Below are positions 25,095 through 34,283 of a DNA stretch of 64,000 nucleotides, piece by piece; within the stretch, counting starts at the first letter, position 1; each line of letters opens with the position of its first letter. The notes beneath the pieces were generated by a model. It was not told the DNA's origin. It did no database searches and saw only the letters and a program-made list of their open reading frames with translations. The DNA is from UBA4877 sp002399285 (GTDB lineage Bacteria > Bacillota > Thermoanaerobacteria > Thermoanaerobacterales > UBA4877), in contig DAIPGN010000003.1 in the NCBI GenBank assembly GCA_036771835.1, forward strand, positions 82,707 to 146,706, read 5' to 3'. A program made the translations under genes and the position numbers.

Positions 25095-26018
25095 TTATTC
25101 AAACTTTTTGCCGATATATTCGATAGCCGCCGTAGCCGCAATAGCACCGTCGGCCGCCGCCGTTATTACCTGTCTCAATCTCTTGCTCCGGCAGTCTCCG
25201 GCAGCATAAACGCCTTCTATTCCCGTTTCCATTTCATCATTGGTGATGATATAACCTGACTTGTCCGTCTGTACCCTGTCCTTGAGTATATCCGTCTGCG
25301 GGTCCGTGCCTACGAAGACAAAGACGCCGTCCGTCCTGTAATCGGTGAGCTCGTTGGTCTTTACATTCCTGAGGATCACCTTTTCCACCAGGCCGTTTCC
25401 CTCTATCCTATCCACGACACTGTTCCATGCAAAGCTTATCTTTGGATTTGCAAAAGCTCTTTCCTGATTGATCTTATCGGCCCTGAGCTGATCCCTCCTG
25501 TGCACCACGGTCACCTTGCTCGCAAACTTGGTGAGATATACGGCTTCCTTTATGGCGGAATCCCCGCCGCCGACCACCACGACTTCCAGGTCGGTAAAGA
25601 AATCGGCATCGCATGTGGCACAGTACGAGACTCCCTTTCCCCTGAGCTCGTCCTCTCCCGGGCAGCCTATCTTCTTCGGCTGAGCGCCGCCGGCGAATAT
25701 TACCGCCTTTGCCTCATACTCACTTTTTTTTGTCTTCAGTCTTTTGATATCCGCCGACGTATCGATATCCAAAACCTCATCCACAACGAAGCTTGTTCCA
25801 AAGGACGCCGCCTGTTCGTGCATCCTCTCTGTGATCTTGGGACCGGTGGGCTGTTCCATAGAGCCCGGATAATTTTCCAGCTCATCCGTGGTAGCCGCCT
25901 GACCGCCGAACTCCTTCTTCTCGATCACCAGCGTGTTCAGCTTTCCCCTCGAGGCATACAGTGCTGCGGAGAGACCTGACGGACCTCCGCCTATTATTAT
26001 ACAGTCGAATTTTTCCAT
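25095..26018 (-). CDS. trxB: Thioredoxin reductase
   Basis: A 307-residue flavoprotein. The FAD loop is IIGGGPSGLSAALYASRG at the N terminus, the redox-active pair is CATC in SYCATCDADFF (about residues 133-136), the NAD(P)H loop is VVVVGGGDSAIKEAV, and the C-terminal FAD motif is GVYAAGDCR. It reduces thioredoxin or a related small redox protein with NAD(P)H. The residue after CATCD is Ala where Gly is usual. GGGGAGG precedes ATG 26018. It lies upstream of the split transketolase genes. Confidence 0.9.
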   Translation of the reverse strand: MEKFDCIIIGGGPSGLSAALYASRGKLNTLVIEKKEFGGQAATTDELENYPGSMEQPTGPKITERMHEQAASFGTSFVVDEVLDIDTSADIKRLKTKKSEYEAKAVIFAGGAQPKKIGCPGEDELRGKGVSYCATCDADFFTDLEVVVVGGGDSAIKEAVYLTKFASKVTVVHRRDQLRADKINQERAFANPKISFAWNSVVDRIEGNGLVEKVILRNVKTNELTDYRTDGVFVFVGTDPQTDILKDRVQTDKSGYIITNDEMETGIEGVYAAGDCRSKRLRQVITAAADGAIAATAAIEYIGKKFE

Positions 26019-26094
26019 CCCTTATCCTCCCCTATAATAAAGAATATAAATCAATTTCGAGCGTAAACAAGCCAAATATATTATACTCTACCTT

Positions 26095-26931
26095 TTATAT
26101 TTCCTCAAACCCTTCGCCCATAATTTCATTGGCCTGGAACATCACGACAAAGGCATCGGGATCGATATCATGTATGATCTCCTTGAATTGAGATATGTCG
26201 CTTTTGGATATAACGCAGAAGAGCACCTTTTTTTCCTTACCGGTATATCCTCCGCGGCCTGCAAACGACGTGACCCCTCTCTCCATCTTCGTCAGGATCT
26301 CCGCCTCTATATCGTCGCTGTAATCCGAGATGACATAAGCCGCCCGGTTATCATTCGTGCCCTCCTGTATGATATCTATCACCCATACGGCAAGGGCATC
26401 GGCAGCCAATGCATACAGAGCGAGTTCTGCAGAAAAGGAGAATCCGGCATAGGCTATGATAGCCGCATCCAAGACCAGCATCAGAGTTCCCATGGACATC
26501 TGCGGAAAATAGTGCCTTATTATGGCGGCAGCCAGATCTGTTCCGCCCGTCGTTGCATTATATTTGAAGATAAGTCCGAGACCGACACCCATGAGTATTC
26601 CGCCGTATACTCCGGCAAGAAGATCATTGTATGTAAGAACAGGAAGACCCGACAGCAAATCTATGGTAAAGCCCAAAAGAAATGTGGCGTAGAATGTCTT
26701 TACGCCGAAGTGCGCTCCCAAAACCACAATAGCAATGACAAACAAGGGAATATTGAATGCCAAAGTCAGCAAACCGACAGGCCAGCCGGTATGGCTGTGT
26801 ATGATTATGGCCAGGCCGCTTATTCCTCCCGGCGCTATATTATTGGGCGTGAGGAACATATTGAGCGACAGGGTCATGAGCAGCACGCCTGCCGTAATGC
26901 CTATATAATCTTTTATTGTTCTCTTGATCAT
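26095..26931 (-). CDS. YitT family membrane protein (DUF161-DUF2179)
   Basis: A 278-residue protein with five to six membrane helices in its first 200 residues (DUF161 repeats, for example GGISGLAIIIHSHTGWPVG and GVGLGLIFKYNATTGGTDLA). A soluble DUF2179 domain closes it (AYVISDYSDDIEAEILTKM, GYTGKEKKVLFCVIS). YitT proteins are widespread in Firmicutes but have no firm function. Its ATG overlaps the stop of the CsaB-TagA gene by 4 bases (ATGA), so it is translated from the same transcript. Confidence 0.85.
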   Translation of the reverse strand: MIKRTIKDYIGITAGVLLMTLSLNMFLTPNNIAPGGISGLAIIIHSHTGWPVGLLTLAFNIPLFVIAIVVLGAHFGVKTFYATFLLGFTIDLLSGLPVLTYNDLLAGVYGGILMGVGLGLIFKYNATTGGTDLAAAIIRHYFPQMSMGTLMLVLDAAIIAYAGFSFSAELALYALAADALAVWVIDIIQEGTNDNRAAYVISDYSDDIEAEILTKMERGVTSFAGRGGYTGKEKKVLFCVISKSDISQFKEIIHDIDPDAFVVMFQANEIMGEGFEEI

Positions 26932-28775
26932 ATCCTTTTAATCACCTTCTCTCTCAGCACCGTGATAATGAAAAGCGGAAGATTCAGCATCCGTTTAAAT
27001 CGCCGCGGCTCCTTGATAAGCCGGTAAAGCCATTCCAGCCCCAGCTTCCGATATGCCGTGGGAGCGCGCTTTACTACGCCGGCCAGCACGTCAAAGCTGC
27101 CTCCCACACCCATTATGACCTTGGCCGCGATTTCGGGATGTTCATGGATCCAATTCTCCTGTTTGGGAGCGCCCAGCCCCACGAACAGGAAGTCCACGTC
27201 CTTTCCGTTTATATCCTCTATGACGGCTTTCTCCTGCCCGCTGTCAAAATAGCCGTCATGGGTCCCGACGATATTGATCCCGTCATACCGCGCGGAGGCA
27301 TTTTCCGCCGCCTTCTCGGCGACCCCCGGTTTGCCTCCCAGAAAATACAATTTGTGTCCTCTTTCCGGAGCATTTTTGCAGATGAGATTCATGAGGTCGA
27401 TTCCCGTGACCCGCTCCTTTATCTTACTCCCATATAGCCTTGCGGCTAAAACGACCCCTATCCCGTCGGGGACGTTGAGGTCAGATGAATTCAATATGTA
27501 TCTCAGATCACTATCGCGGTATGCGGACATGATTATCTCTGCATTGGGCGTAAAAACCACATGGCGTTTTCCGTCCCGTGCAAAATCAGACACCCTGTCA
27601 TATGCGTCCTCCATGGTTATATTGTCGACCGTAACCCCCAATATCTCAACCTTAGGCTGATCTTCATCACCGGTCTCCTCAGTCTTTGCGTGCTTTTCTC
27701 CGCCGATCAGCGACAAGGCCAGCTCCACGTTTTCCATGGCCTTTTCTCTCAGCCTTTCGGTCTTCTCCTTGATTTCTTCCGCCGCTTCATCCCGCCTTGC
27801 CCATAGTTGTTCCGCATGATCCTCAATCTGTTCGGCGGTAACGGTCCTCATATCCCCTGCCGGCACCGTGTCTATATCCTTCAGAAACCCGTCTATCTTG
27901 GGATCATAGGATATGCCCACCACCGGACATCCGACCAATGCCCCGAATATCAGGGAATGAAGCCTTACGCCGATCACCATCCTGCAGAGCGAGATGATCC
28001 CCAGCACATCTTCGGGACCATATACCCTATGCAGTATATGATTGGGGCACTTCATAAATTCGGCTATCGCCCTGCTCTCATCAATATCGGACTGATGGAA
28101 CGGGCAGAACACTATCTCGGCTCCGGTATTCTGATGGATACGGTCCAACGCCTTTGCCATCTCCACCCGAAAGAGTTCATTGTTATACCAGTTTCTTGGG
28201 GATATCAATATAAAATCCCCCTCTATGCCCTCGCTTTCCAGCAGCGATCCCGCTCCCGAATCCGAAGGTGCCTGGAGGCAAAATACCGGGTCTGCTGTGA
28301 CGCGGACATTTTTCTCTACGCCCATCCGCTTCAAGAGCTCCAGTGAGGAGTTGTCCCGAAGTGTGATTATGTTCACCCGCCTGAGTACAAAGGATACCAT
28401 TCTGATATCCGTTTTATTCGTGAGGGGACCGATCCCCTGTCCGTACACCATGACCTTTCTCCTGAAAAATATCCCCATAAGCAGTATGGCAAGATAGTAA
28501 ACCAGACTTGCCCTGCTGGTAACATCCTGCAGCAGGCTGCCCCCGCCGCTTATCAGAAGATCACAGCCGCAGACGGCTTTAAGCACGGCAAAAAAGCCGG
28601 TACGGTTTACCGACTTCACGCCATATCTTGCCGCCGTCGCCTCAGGCTTATCGGAAAGAACCGTTATTTCCAGCTCTTTATCGGCGGCTTTCAGCGTATT
28701 TACTATGGAAAGCAGCACCGCCTCGTCACCAAGATTATCAAAACCGTAGTAACCGGACACAACAACCTTCTTCAA
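26928..28775 (-). CDS. Fused CsaB pyruvyltransferase and TagA/WecG glycosyltransferase
   Basis: A protein of about 615 residues joining two enzymes. Residues 1 to about 360 match CsaB polysaccharide pyruvyltransferase (VVVSGYYGFDNLGDEAVL, GGGSLLQDVTSRASLVYYL, GVRLHSLIFGALVGCPVVG). Residues about 380-615 match the WecG/TagA/CpsF family (VFTPNAEIIMSAYRDSDL, VPDGIGVVLAARLYG, FVGLGAPKQENWIHEH). A charged linker (EKHAKTEETGDEDQP) joins them. CsaB-type enzymes add pyruvate ketals that SLH domains bind; TagA-type enzymes extend wall polymers. TTG 28775 gives a TTGA overlap with the upstream gene; ATG 28790 is an alternative. Confidence 0.9.
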   Translation of the reverse strand: MKKVVVSGYYGFDNLGDEAVLLSIVNTLKAADKELEITVLSDKPEATAARYGVKSVNRTGFFAVLKAVCGCDLLISGGGSLLQDVTSRASLVYYLAILLMGIFFRRKVMVYGQGIGPLTNKTDIRMVSFVLRRVNIITLRDNSSLELLKRMGVEKNVRVTADPVFCLQAPSDSGAGSLLESEGIEGDFILISPRNWYNNELFRVEMAKALDRIHQNTGAEIVFCPFHQSDIDESRAIAEFMKCPNHILHRVYGPEDVLGIISLCRMVIGVRLHSLIFGALVGCPVVGISYDPKIDGFLKDIDTVPAGDMRTVTAEQIEDHAEQLWARRDEAAEEIKEKTERLREKAMENVELALSLIGGEKHAKTEETGDEDQPKVEILGVTVDNITMEDAYDRVSDFARDGKRHVVFTPNAEIIMSAYRDSDLRYILNSSDLNVPDGIGVVLAARLYGSKIKERVTGIDLMNLICKNAPERGHKLYFLGGKPGVAEKAAENASARYDGINIVGTHDGYFDSGQEKAVIEDINGKDVDFLFVGLGAPKQENWIHEHPEIAAKVIMGVGGSFDVLAGVVKRAPTAYRKLGLEWLYRLIKEPRRFKRMLNLPLFIITVLREKVIKRI

Positions 28776-30757
28776 GCATCCACACCCCATTTCTTCTTAA
28801 GGCAGCCAAGGACATATCTTATTATGGCAAAATAGATGAACCCTATAACTACCCCCAAGACCATGCCGTATATCGTCCTGCGTATGGAAATGCCCAGCGG
28901 CGCCCTGAGATGGCTGAATGTATTTACCAGTGAAAGCTGTCCTATGGCGGCGAATATGCCCCATACCAGCCTCCATTCTTTTCTGTATCCATAATAGACG
29001 AACCCCAGCATCAGCACCAGCGCCGGGTAGCCTATGAGGAACTCCTTCTCCCGCGGCCTGGCAACTAAGACATGCTCAAGCAGTGAGCGCACCTGCATTT
29101 CGGCGCCGCTCACGCCCACCGCCGGGTTGTTGCCCGTTCGGGAAATATACACGAAGGCCACCGCGGCGGCTATGACCGCAACGATCACATGCCAGATCTT
29201 TACATTGACATTGAGTATATATGCCGTCTTATCTCCGGTGCTCAGATCCCGCCGGAAATACCGGACAAAGTATAGAACGAGGAAGTAGAACAGCGGGACC
29301 ACAAAGGACAGCTTGACTCCCCTGAAGTAATCCAGCTTTAGCAGATACTTGCTGTCCGCCATGACAGCCGCTATATATAACGCGCCTACGGCCGAGATAA
29401 GCGATGATTTCATGAAGTTTACCAAAGTATAATTGATAAATGAACCCCGCTTCTCCTCGCAGACCTTCATTATATATGCCATGGCTAAGGATGGGAATAC
29501 GACGGAGGCTGCCAGCGCCAGCGCCTTTATTCCCAGATCAAAGAACCTGCTGTACAGCGTACCGAAGGTGATAACCGTACCCAGCGCCATCAGGATATTG
29601 GCCGCCGCACCTGACAAAGGCAGAAGGGTATTTAAGAGCAGGATGCTGCCTGCAACGACGCCCAGCCCTATCACGGCCTGGACGATCCTCGGCACATGAT
29701 ATTCTTCAAACGGTACGATCTTGCCCAGATCCTCGCCTATGTCATTCATATACCCCTTGAATATGCCTATGGTATCTCCATAAAACTGCATGTTATATCC
29801 GCCCGTCTTATCCGCCCTTATTTCCGGCCTTACATATATCATCCTGACGTTTCTGTCTATGACGGCGCGATACCACTTGTCGGCCATCTCCGTCTTGTCG
29901 TAGGCGGCCATCTCTCTGCTCGAAAGACTGAATAGTTTGAATGCGCTGTAACCCTGCTGCTTGGCAAACCTGTTCATACCGTCCTGGGTCTCATAGTCCT
30001 TGTCCACGGGAAGCTCAACGATGCCGACGGCAATGCCCTCTTTCTTAAATCTCCCGGCCGCATAGTCTATCTTTGCCTTATCGCCCAGTACCTCGCCCCC
30101 GCCGAAGACCACCTGGTCGATGCCGTAGCTTTTGAGCATGTCCATATAAGCGTCTATATCGGAATCCTTGAGGTCGTTATAATTTTCCACCCTGGCCACG
30201 GTTATAAGTCCCGAGGACTTTACAATATCGAAGTCGGCGGTGTCAAATCCCAGACCGTCGATCTCAACGTCCTTCAGAGATTTATTGACCGCAAAAATAT
30301 ACCGCCCCTCCGCGGTATCGTGCACCACGCCTTTATATCTCTCCGTCAGCCCGTTCAAAAGAAACTTGCCCGCGTCCTCATCCTCGGTAAGTATCACCAC
30401 GGAATCGGACAGGAACCCGCCGGTGTGACCCAGAACTTCCTTCAATGCGGCATTATCCGAAGTCATGCTCAATGCGGCCGCCTCGGGCAAAGTCATATAG
30501 GAGATCTTCCCTTCACTCTGCAGGCGTTTCAGATCGACCTCATTTACCGCTATGGAATTCATGCCCCGGGCCTTATAATCATCTATAATATTCCCCGGCT
30601 GCACGTCTCCGTATTCAGCCATAGATCTTAAGGCATCCAGATCTCCCGTTATCTCTATGTTTTTATAACCTTCTTCTACCCGGTACCTTCCATATCCGGC
30701 AAAAAGTGCTGCGATGCATGATACGATCATTATCCATATGAACAGTTTATTTTTCAT
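28772..30757 (-). CDS. DUF5693 family membrane protein
   Basis: A 661-residue membrane protein with an N-terminal signal anchor, an outer domain of about 330 residues, and eight to ten membrane helices in the second half. It fits DUF5693, which in Firmicutes is typically encoded next to csaB. The outer domain has an opening motif like GMNSIAVNEVDLKRL and a TIM-barrel-like run ending in VFGGGEVLG. No function is established; the position suggests a role in secondary wall polymer or S-layer assembly. ATG 30757 lies behind GAGGGGATG. It heads the operon DUF5693, csaB-tagA, yitT. Confidence 0.8.
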   Translation of the reverse strand: MKNKLFIWIMIVSCIAALFAGYGRYRVEEGYKNIEITGDLDALRSMAEYGDVQPGNIIDDYKARGMNSIAVNEVDLKRLQSEGKISYMTLPEAAALSMTSDNAALKEVLGHTGGFLSDSVVILTEDEDAGKFLLNGLTERYKGVVHDTAEGRYIFAVNKSLKDVEIDGLGFDTADFDIVKSSGLITVARVENYNDLKDSDIDAYMDMLKSYGIDQVVFGGGEVLGDKAKIDYAAGRFKKEGIAVGIVELPVDKDYETQDGMNRFAKQQGYSAFKLFSLSSREMAAYDKTEMADKWYRAVIDRNVRMIYVRPEIRADKTGGYNMQFYGDTIGIFKGYMNDIGEDLGKIVPFEEYHVPRIVQAVIGLGVVAGSILLLNTLLPLSGAAANILMALGTVITFGTLYSRFFDLGIKALALAASVVFPSLAMAYIMKVCEEKRGSFINYTLVNFMKSSLISAVGALYIAAVMADSKYLLKLDYFRGVKLSFVVPLFYFLVLYFVRYFRRDLSTGDKTAYILNVNVKIWHVIVAVIAAAVAFVYISRTGNNPAVGVSGAEMQVRSLLEHVLVARPREKEFLIGYPALVLMLGFVYYGYRKEWRLVWGIFAAIGQLSLVNTFSHLRAPLGISIRRTIYGMVLGVVIGFIYFAIIRYVLGCLKKKWGVDA

Positions 30758-30873
30758 CGGTTCATCCCCTCGTCACAAACTAAGTATATTATAACTCATT
30801 CAGCCTTTCAAGTTATTAAGTTGGAATAAAAAAAGCCGCATTTACCTGCGGCCTCAGTTTGTAGAAAAATTGA

Positions 30874-31024
30874 CAGGCCGTGACAAATCGTGCAAGGCAA
30901 GGCGGCAAACCTGCAAAAAACCAAGCATACTAAAACGTATGTGACTGCAATTTGCAGGCGCAGCCAACGCTGCAAGCAAAATTGCAGTGCAATTTCGCGG
31001 TTGCGCGAGGATGTCATCGGTCTG
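30874..31024 (+). repeat. TIR repeat, full copy A (151 bp)
   Basis: Begins CAGGCCGTGACAAATCGTGCA and ends ATCGGTCTG. It contains a 68-bp module with GGCAAACCTG, GCATAC-TAAAAC-GTATG and ATTTGCAGGC, and a second hairpin AAATTGC-AGT-GCAATTT. Aligned with the copy at 39622 it is nearly identical throughout. The open frame at 30808-31017 is an accident of the repeat. Confidence 0.85.
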
Positions 31025-31028
31025 AAGC

Positions 31029-31484
31029 CTATTTAGTATACTGTCCCCTTACCATAAATACCGATACGGTCTTAGCCCTAACGCCCCTGCCGTCGGATCT
31101 GGGCGCTATAAGCAGATGATTGGAAGGTACCTTCGCACCGTTTTCAAGGTCCTTTCCGCCCGTTACATCCGATAGTCCGTTAGGGGTGGGAGAATATATC
31201 ACCGCGTCCCCCGCTCTGAGTATGATCTCTGCACCGGCTCCCAGTATGACGGCCTCATTCGGATTCAGGTTGACCACTTCCAGCTCGCTGCCGCCGCCCT
31301 GTCCTCCGTTAGACAGCATACTGTCCACATAATTTTTTATCTGACCCAGCGACTGGTCCACATAACTCTTTGTCACGACCGGGTCGTCTTTGGAACCTGG
31401 AGCGGCACTGTCCGCAAAAGCCACGCCTATTGCCAAAAATGAAGAAATCAAAACCCCTGCCGTTATCATTATACTCTTTTTCAT
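31029..31484 (-). CDS. Small exported protein in a chemoreceptor operon
   Basis: A 151-residue protein with a clear signal peptide (hydrophobic core ITAGVLISSFLAIGVAFA, cleavage near AFA-DSA). The mature part begins with PGSKDDPVVTKSYVDQSL, a short predicted helix ending in GGQGGG, then a beta-rich domain (NLNPNEAVILGAGAEIILRA, GDAVIYSPT). I recognise no named function; related clostridial exported proteins share the KDDPVVTKSYVD-like segment. Its ATG overlaps the stop of the chemoreceptor gene by 4 bases, so the two are co-translated. Confidence 0.75.
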   Translation of the reverse strand: MKKSIMITAGVLISSFLAIGVAFADSAAPGSKDDPVVTKSYVDQSLGQIKNYVDSMLSNGGQGGGSELEVVNLNPNEAVILGAGAEIILRAGDAVIYSPTPNGLSDVTGGKDLENGAKVPSNHLLIAPRSDGRGVRAKTVSVFMVRGQYTK

Positions 31485-33508
31485 TGCTCATCCCCCGATG
31501 CATCGATTTTAAATTCTGCTATCGCCTCATTGAGTTTCGCCGCCGTGGCGGAAAGATCCGCGGCCGTAGCGCCAAGCTCCTCCATCGTAGCCGACTGCTC
31601 TTCTATGGACGCCGATATATTGCTTACCCTGTCCGCCTCGTCGTTTACATCGTCGGTGACCGAGGTTATGCCGGCGGTAAGCTCTTCAATGGAAGCAGTC
31701 TGATCCTGAAGGGCGGTATCTATGCTGTATAGGGATGTACCTATACCCTCGATGGCTTCCATTATTTCCGTGATGCTGTTCCGCGCCGTATCGGCCTCCG
31801 ACACGGAGCTGTCCACTGATTCCACGGTAGCCGCCATATTGTCTGCGACTTCCGCAGCCATCCCGTTTACATCCCTTATCAGCTTATCTATATTTACGGT
31901 GGCATCCCTGGCCGCTCCGGCAAGCTTCCTTATCTCATCGGCCACCACTGCGAAGCCCCTGCCCGATTCTCCTGCCCTGGCCGCTTCTATGGCGGCATTT
32001 AAAGACAACAGGTTTGTCTGATCGGCTATGTCCGCGATAGTACCGGTAAATCCCGTGATCCTCTTCATTATGCCCACAAGCTCCTGTATGGATGCGGAAG
32101 TCGTATCCACCGACTGCTTCATGTTGCCCACCCTGTCCATGACGCTCTCGAGAACCCCTATGGCGCCCTTGGCCTTTTCTTCTCCCTGTACGCCGTTTTC
32201 AAGAGCCTGCTGCGTGCTGGTGGCGACCTCCTGTATGCCTGATGCCACAGTGTCCGTGACTTCCTTGGCCTGGCTGAGATTCTGTGCATTGGCGGTAGAC
32301 GTGGAGGCAATGCTCTCCGACTGGCCCGCTATTTCCTGCACGGTGGCGTTCACTTGCTCCACCGCCGCGGCCAGGCCCTCCGAAGTGCCCGCGACAGCGC
32401 CGGATGCCTCTGCGACGCGTCCTATGAGTACCCCTATCTTATCCATCATATCGTTAAAGCTCGCCGCCAAACGCCCGAACTCATCCTTAGCCCTTATGTT
32501 TGCTCTTGCAGTCATGTCCCCTTCCTGCGCCCTGCCCATGGCATTATTTATCTGATTCAGCGTATCCGAAAACTGTTTGGATACAAAATAAGCCACAATA
32601 GTTGCCAGTATGGCAAATCCCAGTATGCTGAACAAGGTCATGTGCATAATATACATGCCCGAGGCCGTCAGCTCGGCAGAGGGTATCCCCCTTGCAATTA
32701 TCCATCCCGTTATCGGCACGGTATCATAGAAGACCGCCATTTGAGTTCCGGTAACTTCCGCATCGAAATTCCCGGTCTTACCGCTCAATTTGTCAAGCAG
32801 CGGCTTATCCATCTGATGCGATATCTTGCTCTCATCATTATGATACAACACCATACCCTGCTTGTCCACCATGGAAATAAAGCCTTTACCCACATCCTGC
32901 TCCTTTAAAAGCTTCGTGAAATACTGCAGCTTGTACGTAACCACCGCTGCGCCTATAGTATGCCCGCCTCCGTCCTTCACCGGAGCGGACATGGTTATGA
33001 TGGGTATGGTCGTCCCGCCGCTGCGGTAGGTCGCGGGGGTAGATATATCATAGACGGAACCATTCATTACGTTTTTAAAATATGATGCCTTGGACATGTC
33101 GGTCCCAACGCTTGTCCCGCCTAAAGAATCCGCCGCCACATGTCCGTCGCCCGCTATTATGGAAACGCTTACAACGTCGCTTCCCGAACCCTCTATAAAG
33201 TTCTTGAAGGACGTACTCACATCATCTATGTAATTTGCCTTTACGGCCTCATCGCCGGAATTGAAGGCTCCGAGATACTTGATGATCCCGGCATTTCCCG
33301 CGGTATTGACCAGCATGGCCTTTATGTTGGTAAAATTGGTGTCGATCACATTCTTCACGCCGTTTACCGCGGCGTTTGTAGCTTCCACCTTCGCCTGGTA
33401 GAGACTGCTGTATGAGATGTTGTATGCAGTGCTGCCTAAAATTATCAGAGGTACTATAGAGAGCAAAAGGAACCATACTATGAGCCTTACTTTTACACTC
33501 CTCTTCAA
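31481..33508 (-). CDS. Methyl-accepting chemotaxis protein
   Basis: A 675-residue chemoreceptor: N-terminal membrane helix, an extracellular double-Cache sensor (about 30-285), a second helix near 290-310, a HAMP domain (SKQFSDTLNQINNAMGRAQE), and a long signalling coil whose hairpin tip is NAAIEAARAGESGRGFAV. Cache receptors bind amino acids, organic acids or purines; the ligand here is unknown. It starts with TTG 33508 behind GAGGGGA. The organism is therefore probably motile, although no flagellar or che genes fall in this window. Confidence 0.9.
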   Translation of the reverse strand: MKRSVKVRLIVWFLLLSIVPLIILGSTAYNISYSSLYQAKVEATNAAVNGVKNVIDTNFTNIKAMLVNTAGNAGIIKYLGAFNSGDEAVKANYIDDVSTSFKNFIEGSGSDVVSVSIIAGDGHVAADSLGGTSVGTDMSKASYFKNVMNGSVYDISTPATYRSGGTTIPIITMSAPVKDGGGHTIGAAVVTYKLQYFTKLLKEQDVGKGFISMVDKQGMVLYHNDESKISHQMDKPLLDKLSGKTGNFDAEVTGTQMAVFYDTVPITGWIIARGIPSAELTASGMYIMHMTLFSILGFAILATIVAYFVSKQFSDTLNQINNAMGRAQEGDMTARANIRAKDEFGRLAASFNDMMDKIGVLIGRVAEASGAVAGTSEGLAAAVEQVNATVQEIAGQSESIASTSTANAQNLSQAKEVTDTVASGIQEVATSTQQALENGVQGEEKAKGAIGVLESVMDRVGNMKQSVDTTSASIQELVGIMKRITGFTGTIADIADQTNLLSLNAAIEAARAGESGRGFAVVADEIRKLAGAARDATVNIDKLIRDVNGMAAEVADNMAATVESVDSSVSEADTARNSITEIMEAIEGIGTSLYSIDTALQDQTASIEELTAGITSVTDDVNDEADRVSNISASIEEQSATMEELGATAADLSATAAKLNEAIAEFKIDASGDEQ

Positions 33509-33527
33509 TTTTTATCCCCTCTTTTGT

Positions 33528-33559
33528 ATAAAAATAACAGGTATTCATTGTGAATACCT
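33528..33559 (-). terminator. Terminator of mazEF
   Basis: AGGTATTCA-CAA-TGAATACCT is a perfect 9-bp stem on the minus strand, followed by GTTATTTTTAT. It lies 14 bases beyond the MazF stop and before the chemoreceptor gene, separating the two units. Confidence 0.7.
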
Positions 33560-33572
33560 AACCCCATAGGAA

Positions 33573-33932
33573 TCAAAAATCAATAAGTCCCAAACTTATC
33601 AGCAGTGCATTATCTACCTTTTCCATTATGTCGTTCTCAAAGTGTGCTATCTTCTCTCTCAGCCTCTTTTTGTCTATTGTCCTAACCTGTTCCAAAAGTA
33701 TTACGGAGTCCTTTGCCAAACCAAATTCAGTGCCCTCTATCTCTACATGGGTTGGGAGCCTGGCCTTATTTATTTGAGATGTGATAGCTGCGACAATGAT
33801 GGTGGGGCTGTATTTGTTTCCTATGTCATTCTGTATTATCAGCACCGGCCTTACACCACCCTGCTCAGACCCTATGACGGGACTGAGGTCGGCATAATAG
33901 ACATCTCCCCGTCTAATATTTAAGTCGTTCAT
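33573..33932 (-). CDS. mazF: MazF/NdoA endoribonuclease toxin
   Basis: A 119-residue MazF-family toxin. The start NIRRGDVYYADLSPVIGSEQGGVRP and LIIQNDIGNKYSPTIIVAAITSQ are near-diagnostic of the Firmicute EndoA/NdoA/PemK group, which cleaves single-stranded RNA at short U-containing sites. It ends with ALLISLGLIDF as in B. subtilis NdoA. It overlaps the antitoxin gene by 4 bases (ATGA). The order alr-mazE-mazF matches B. subtilis alr-ndoAI-ndoA. Confidence 0.95.
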   Translation of the reverse strand: MNDLNIRRGDVYYADLSPVIGSEQGGVRPVLIIQNDIGNKYSPTIIVAAITSQINKARLPTHVEIEGTEFGLAKDSVILLEQVRTIDKKRLREKIAHFENDIMEKVDNALLISLGLIDF

Positions 33933-34198
33933 CTAACCAATCGTTTTTCATAAGAAATGAGGCACTCGTTTTCTGCGGTAAGTCCCAACTCGGCCATCTC
34001 CAGATTAATAGCGGCCATCTCCATGTATCCCTTTTTCATGCTTTCCCTTATCTGTTTCTTCCTCTTTTCACTGATGTACAGTTTCATCGCTTCCCTTATA
34101 AATTCGCTTCTGTTTATATTTTCCATAGAAGCCAGAAGGTCTACCTCCTCAAGCAGGCTCTCTGGAAGACTTACGAGTATCCTTTTGGTCTCACCCAC
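33929..34198 (-). CDS. mazE: MazE/NdoAI-type ribbon-helix-helix antitoxin
   Basis: An 89-residue protein with an N-terminal ribbon-helix-helix domain (KRILVSLPESLLEEVDLLA, then NRSEFIREAMKLYI) and a C-terminal helix that would occupy the MazF groove. It should bind its own promoter and neutralise MazF. The frame opens at 34219, but GGGGAGG sits 7-8 bases before GTG 34198, giving VGETKRILVSLP, the usual family start. A consensus promoter lies just upstream, so the pair can be expressed apart from alr. Confidence 0.92.
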   Translation of the reverse strand: MGETKRILVSLPESLLEEVDLLASMENINRSEFIREAMKLYISEKRKKQIRESMKKGYMEMAAINLEMAELGLTAENECLISYEKRLVR

Positions 34199-34226
34199 TT
34201 TAAAACCTCCCCGAACCATATATTTG

Positions 34227-34256
34227 ATTATATATTACTGTATATAATTATGTCAA
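34227..34256 (-). promoter_or_regulatory. Consensus promoter of mazEF
   Basis: On the minus strand TTGACA (34251-34256), an 18-bp spacer and TATAAT (34227-34232) match the sigma-A consensus at all 12 positions. The mazE GTG follows about 29 bases after the -10. Confidence 0.75.
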
Positions 34257-34283
34257 CACAATAGGATATTATACCAGCATTTG

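Noticed and set aside
30808..31017. Open frame in the intergenic region at 30808-31017
   Set aside because: It lies within full repeat copy A. The encoded peptide recurs in the frame at 39388-39765 and partly at 4027-4446 because the repeats recur, not because of a gene.
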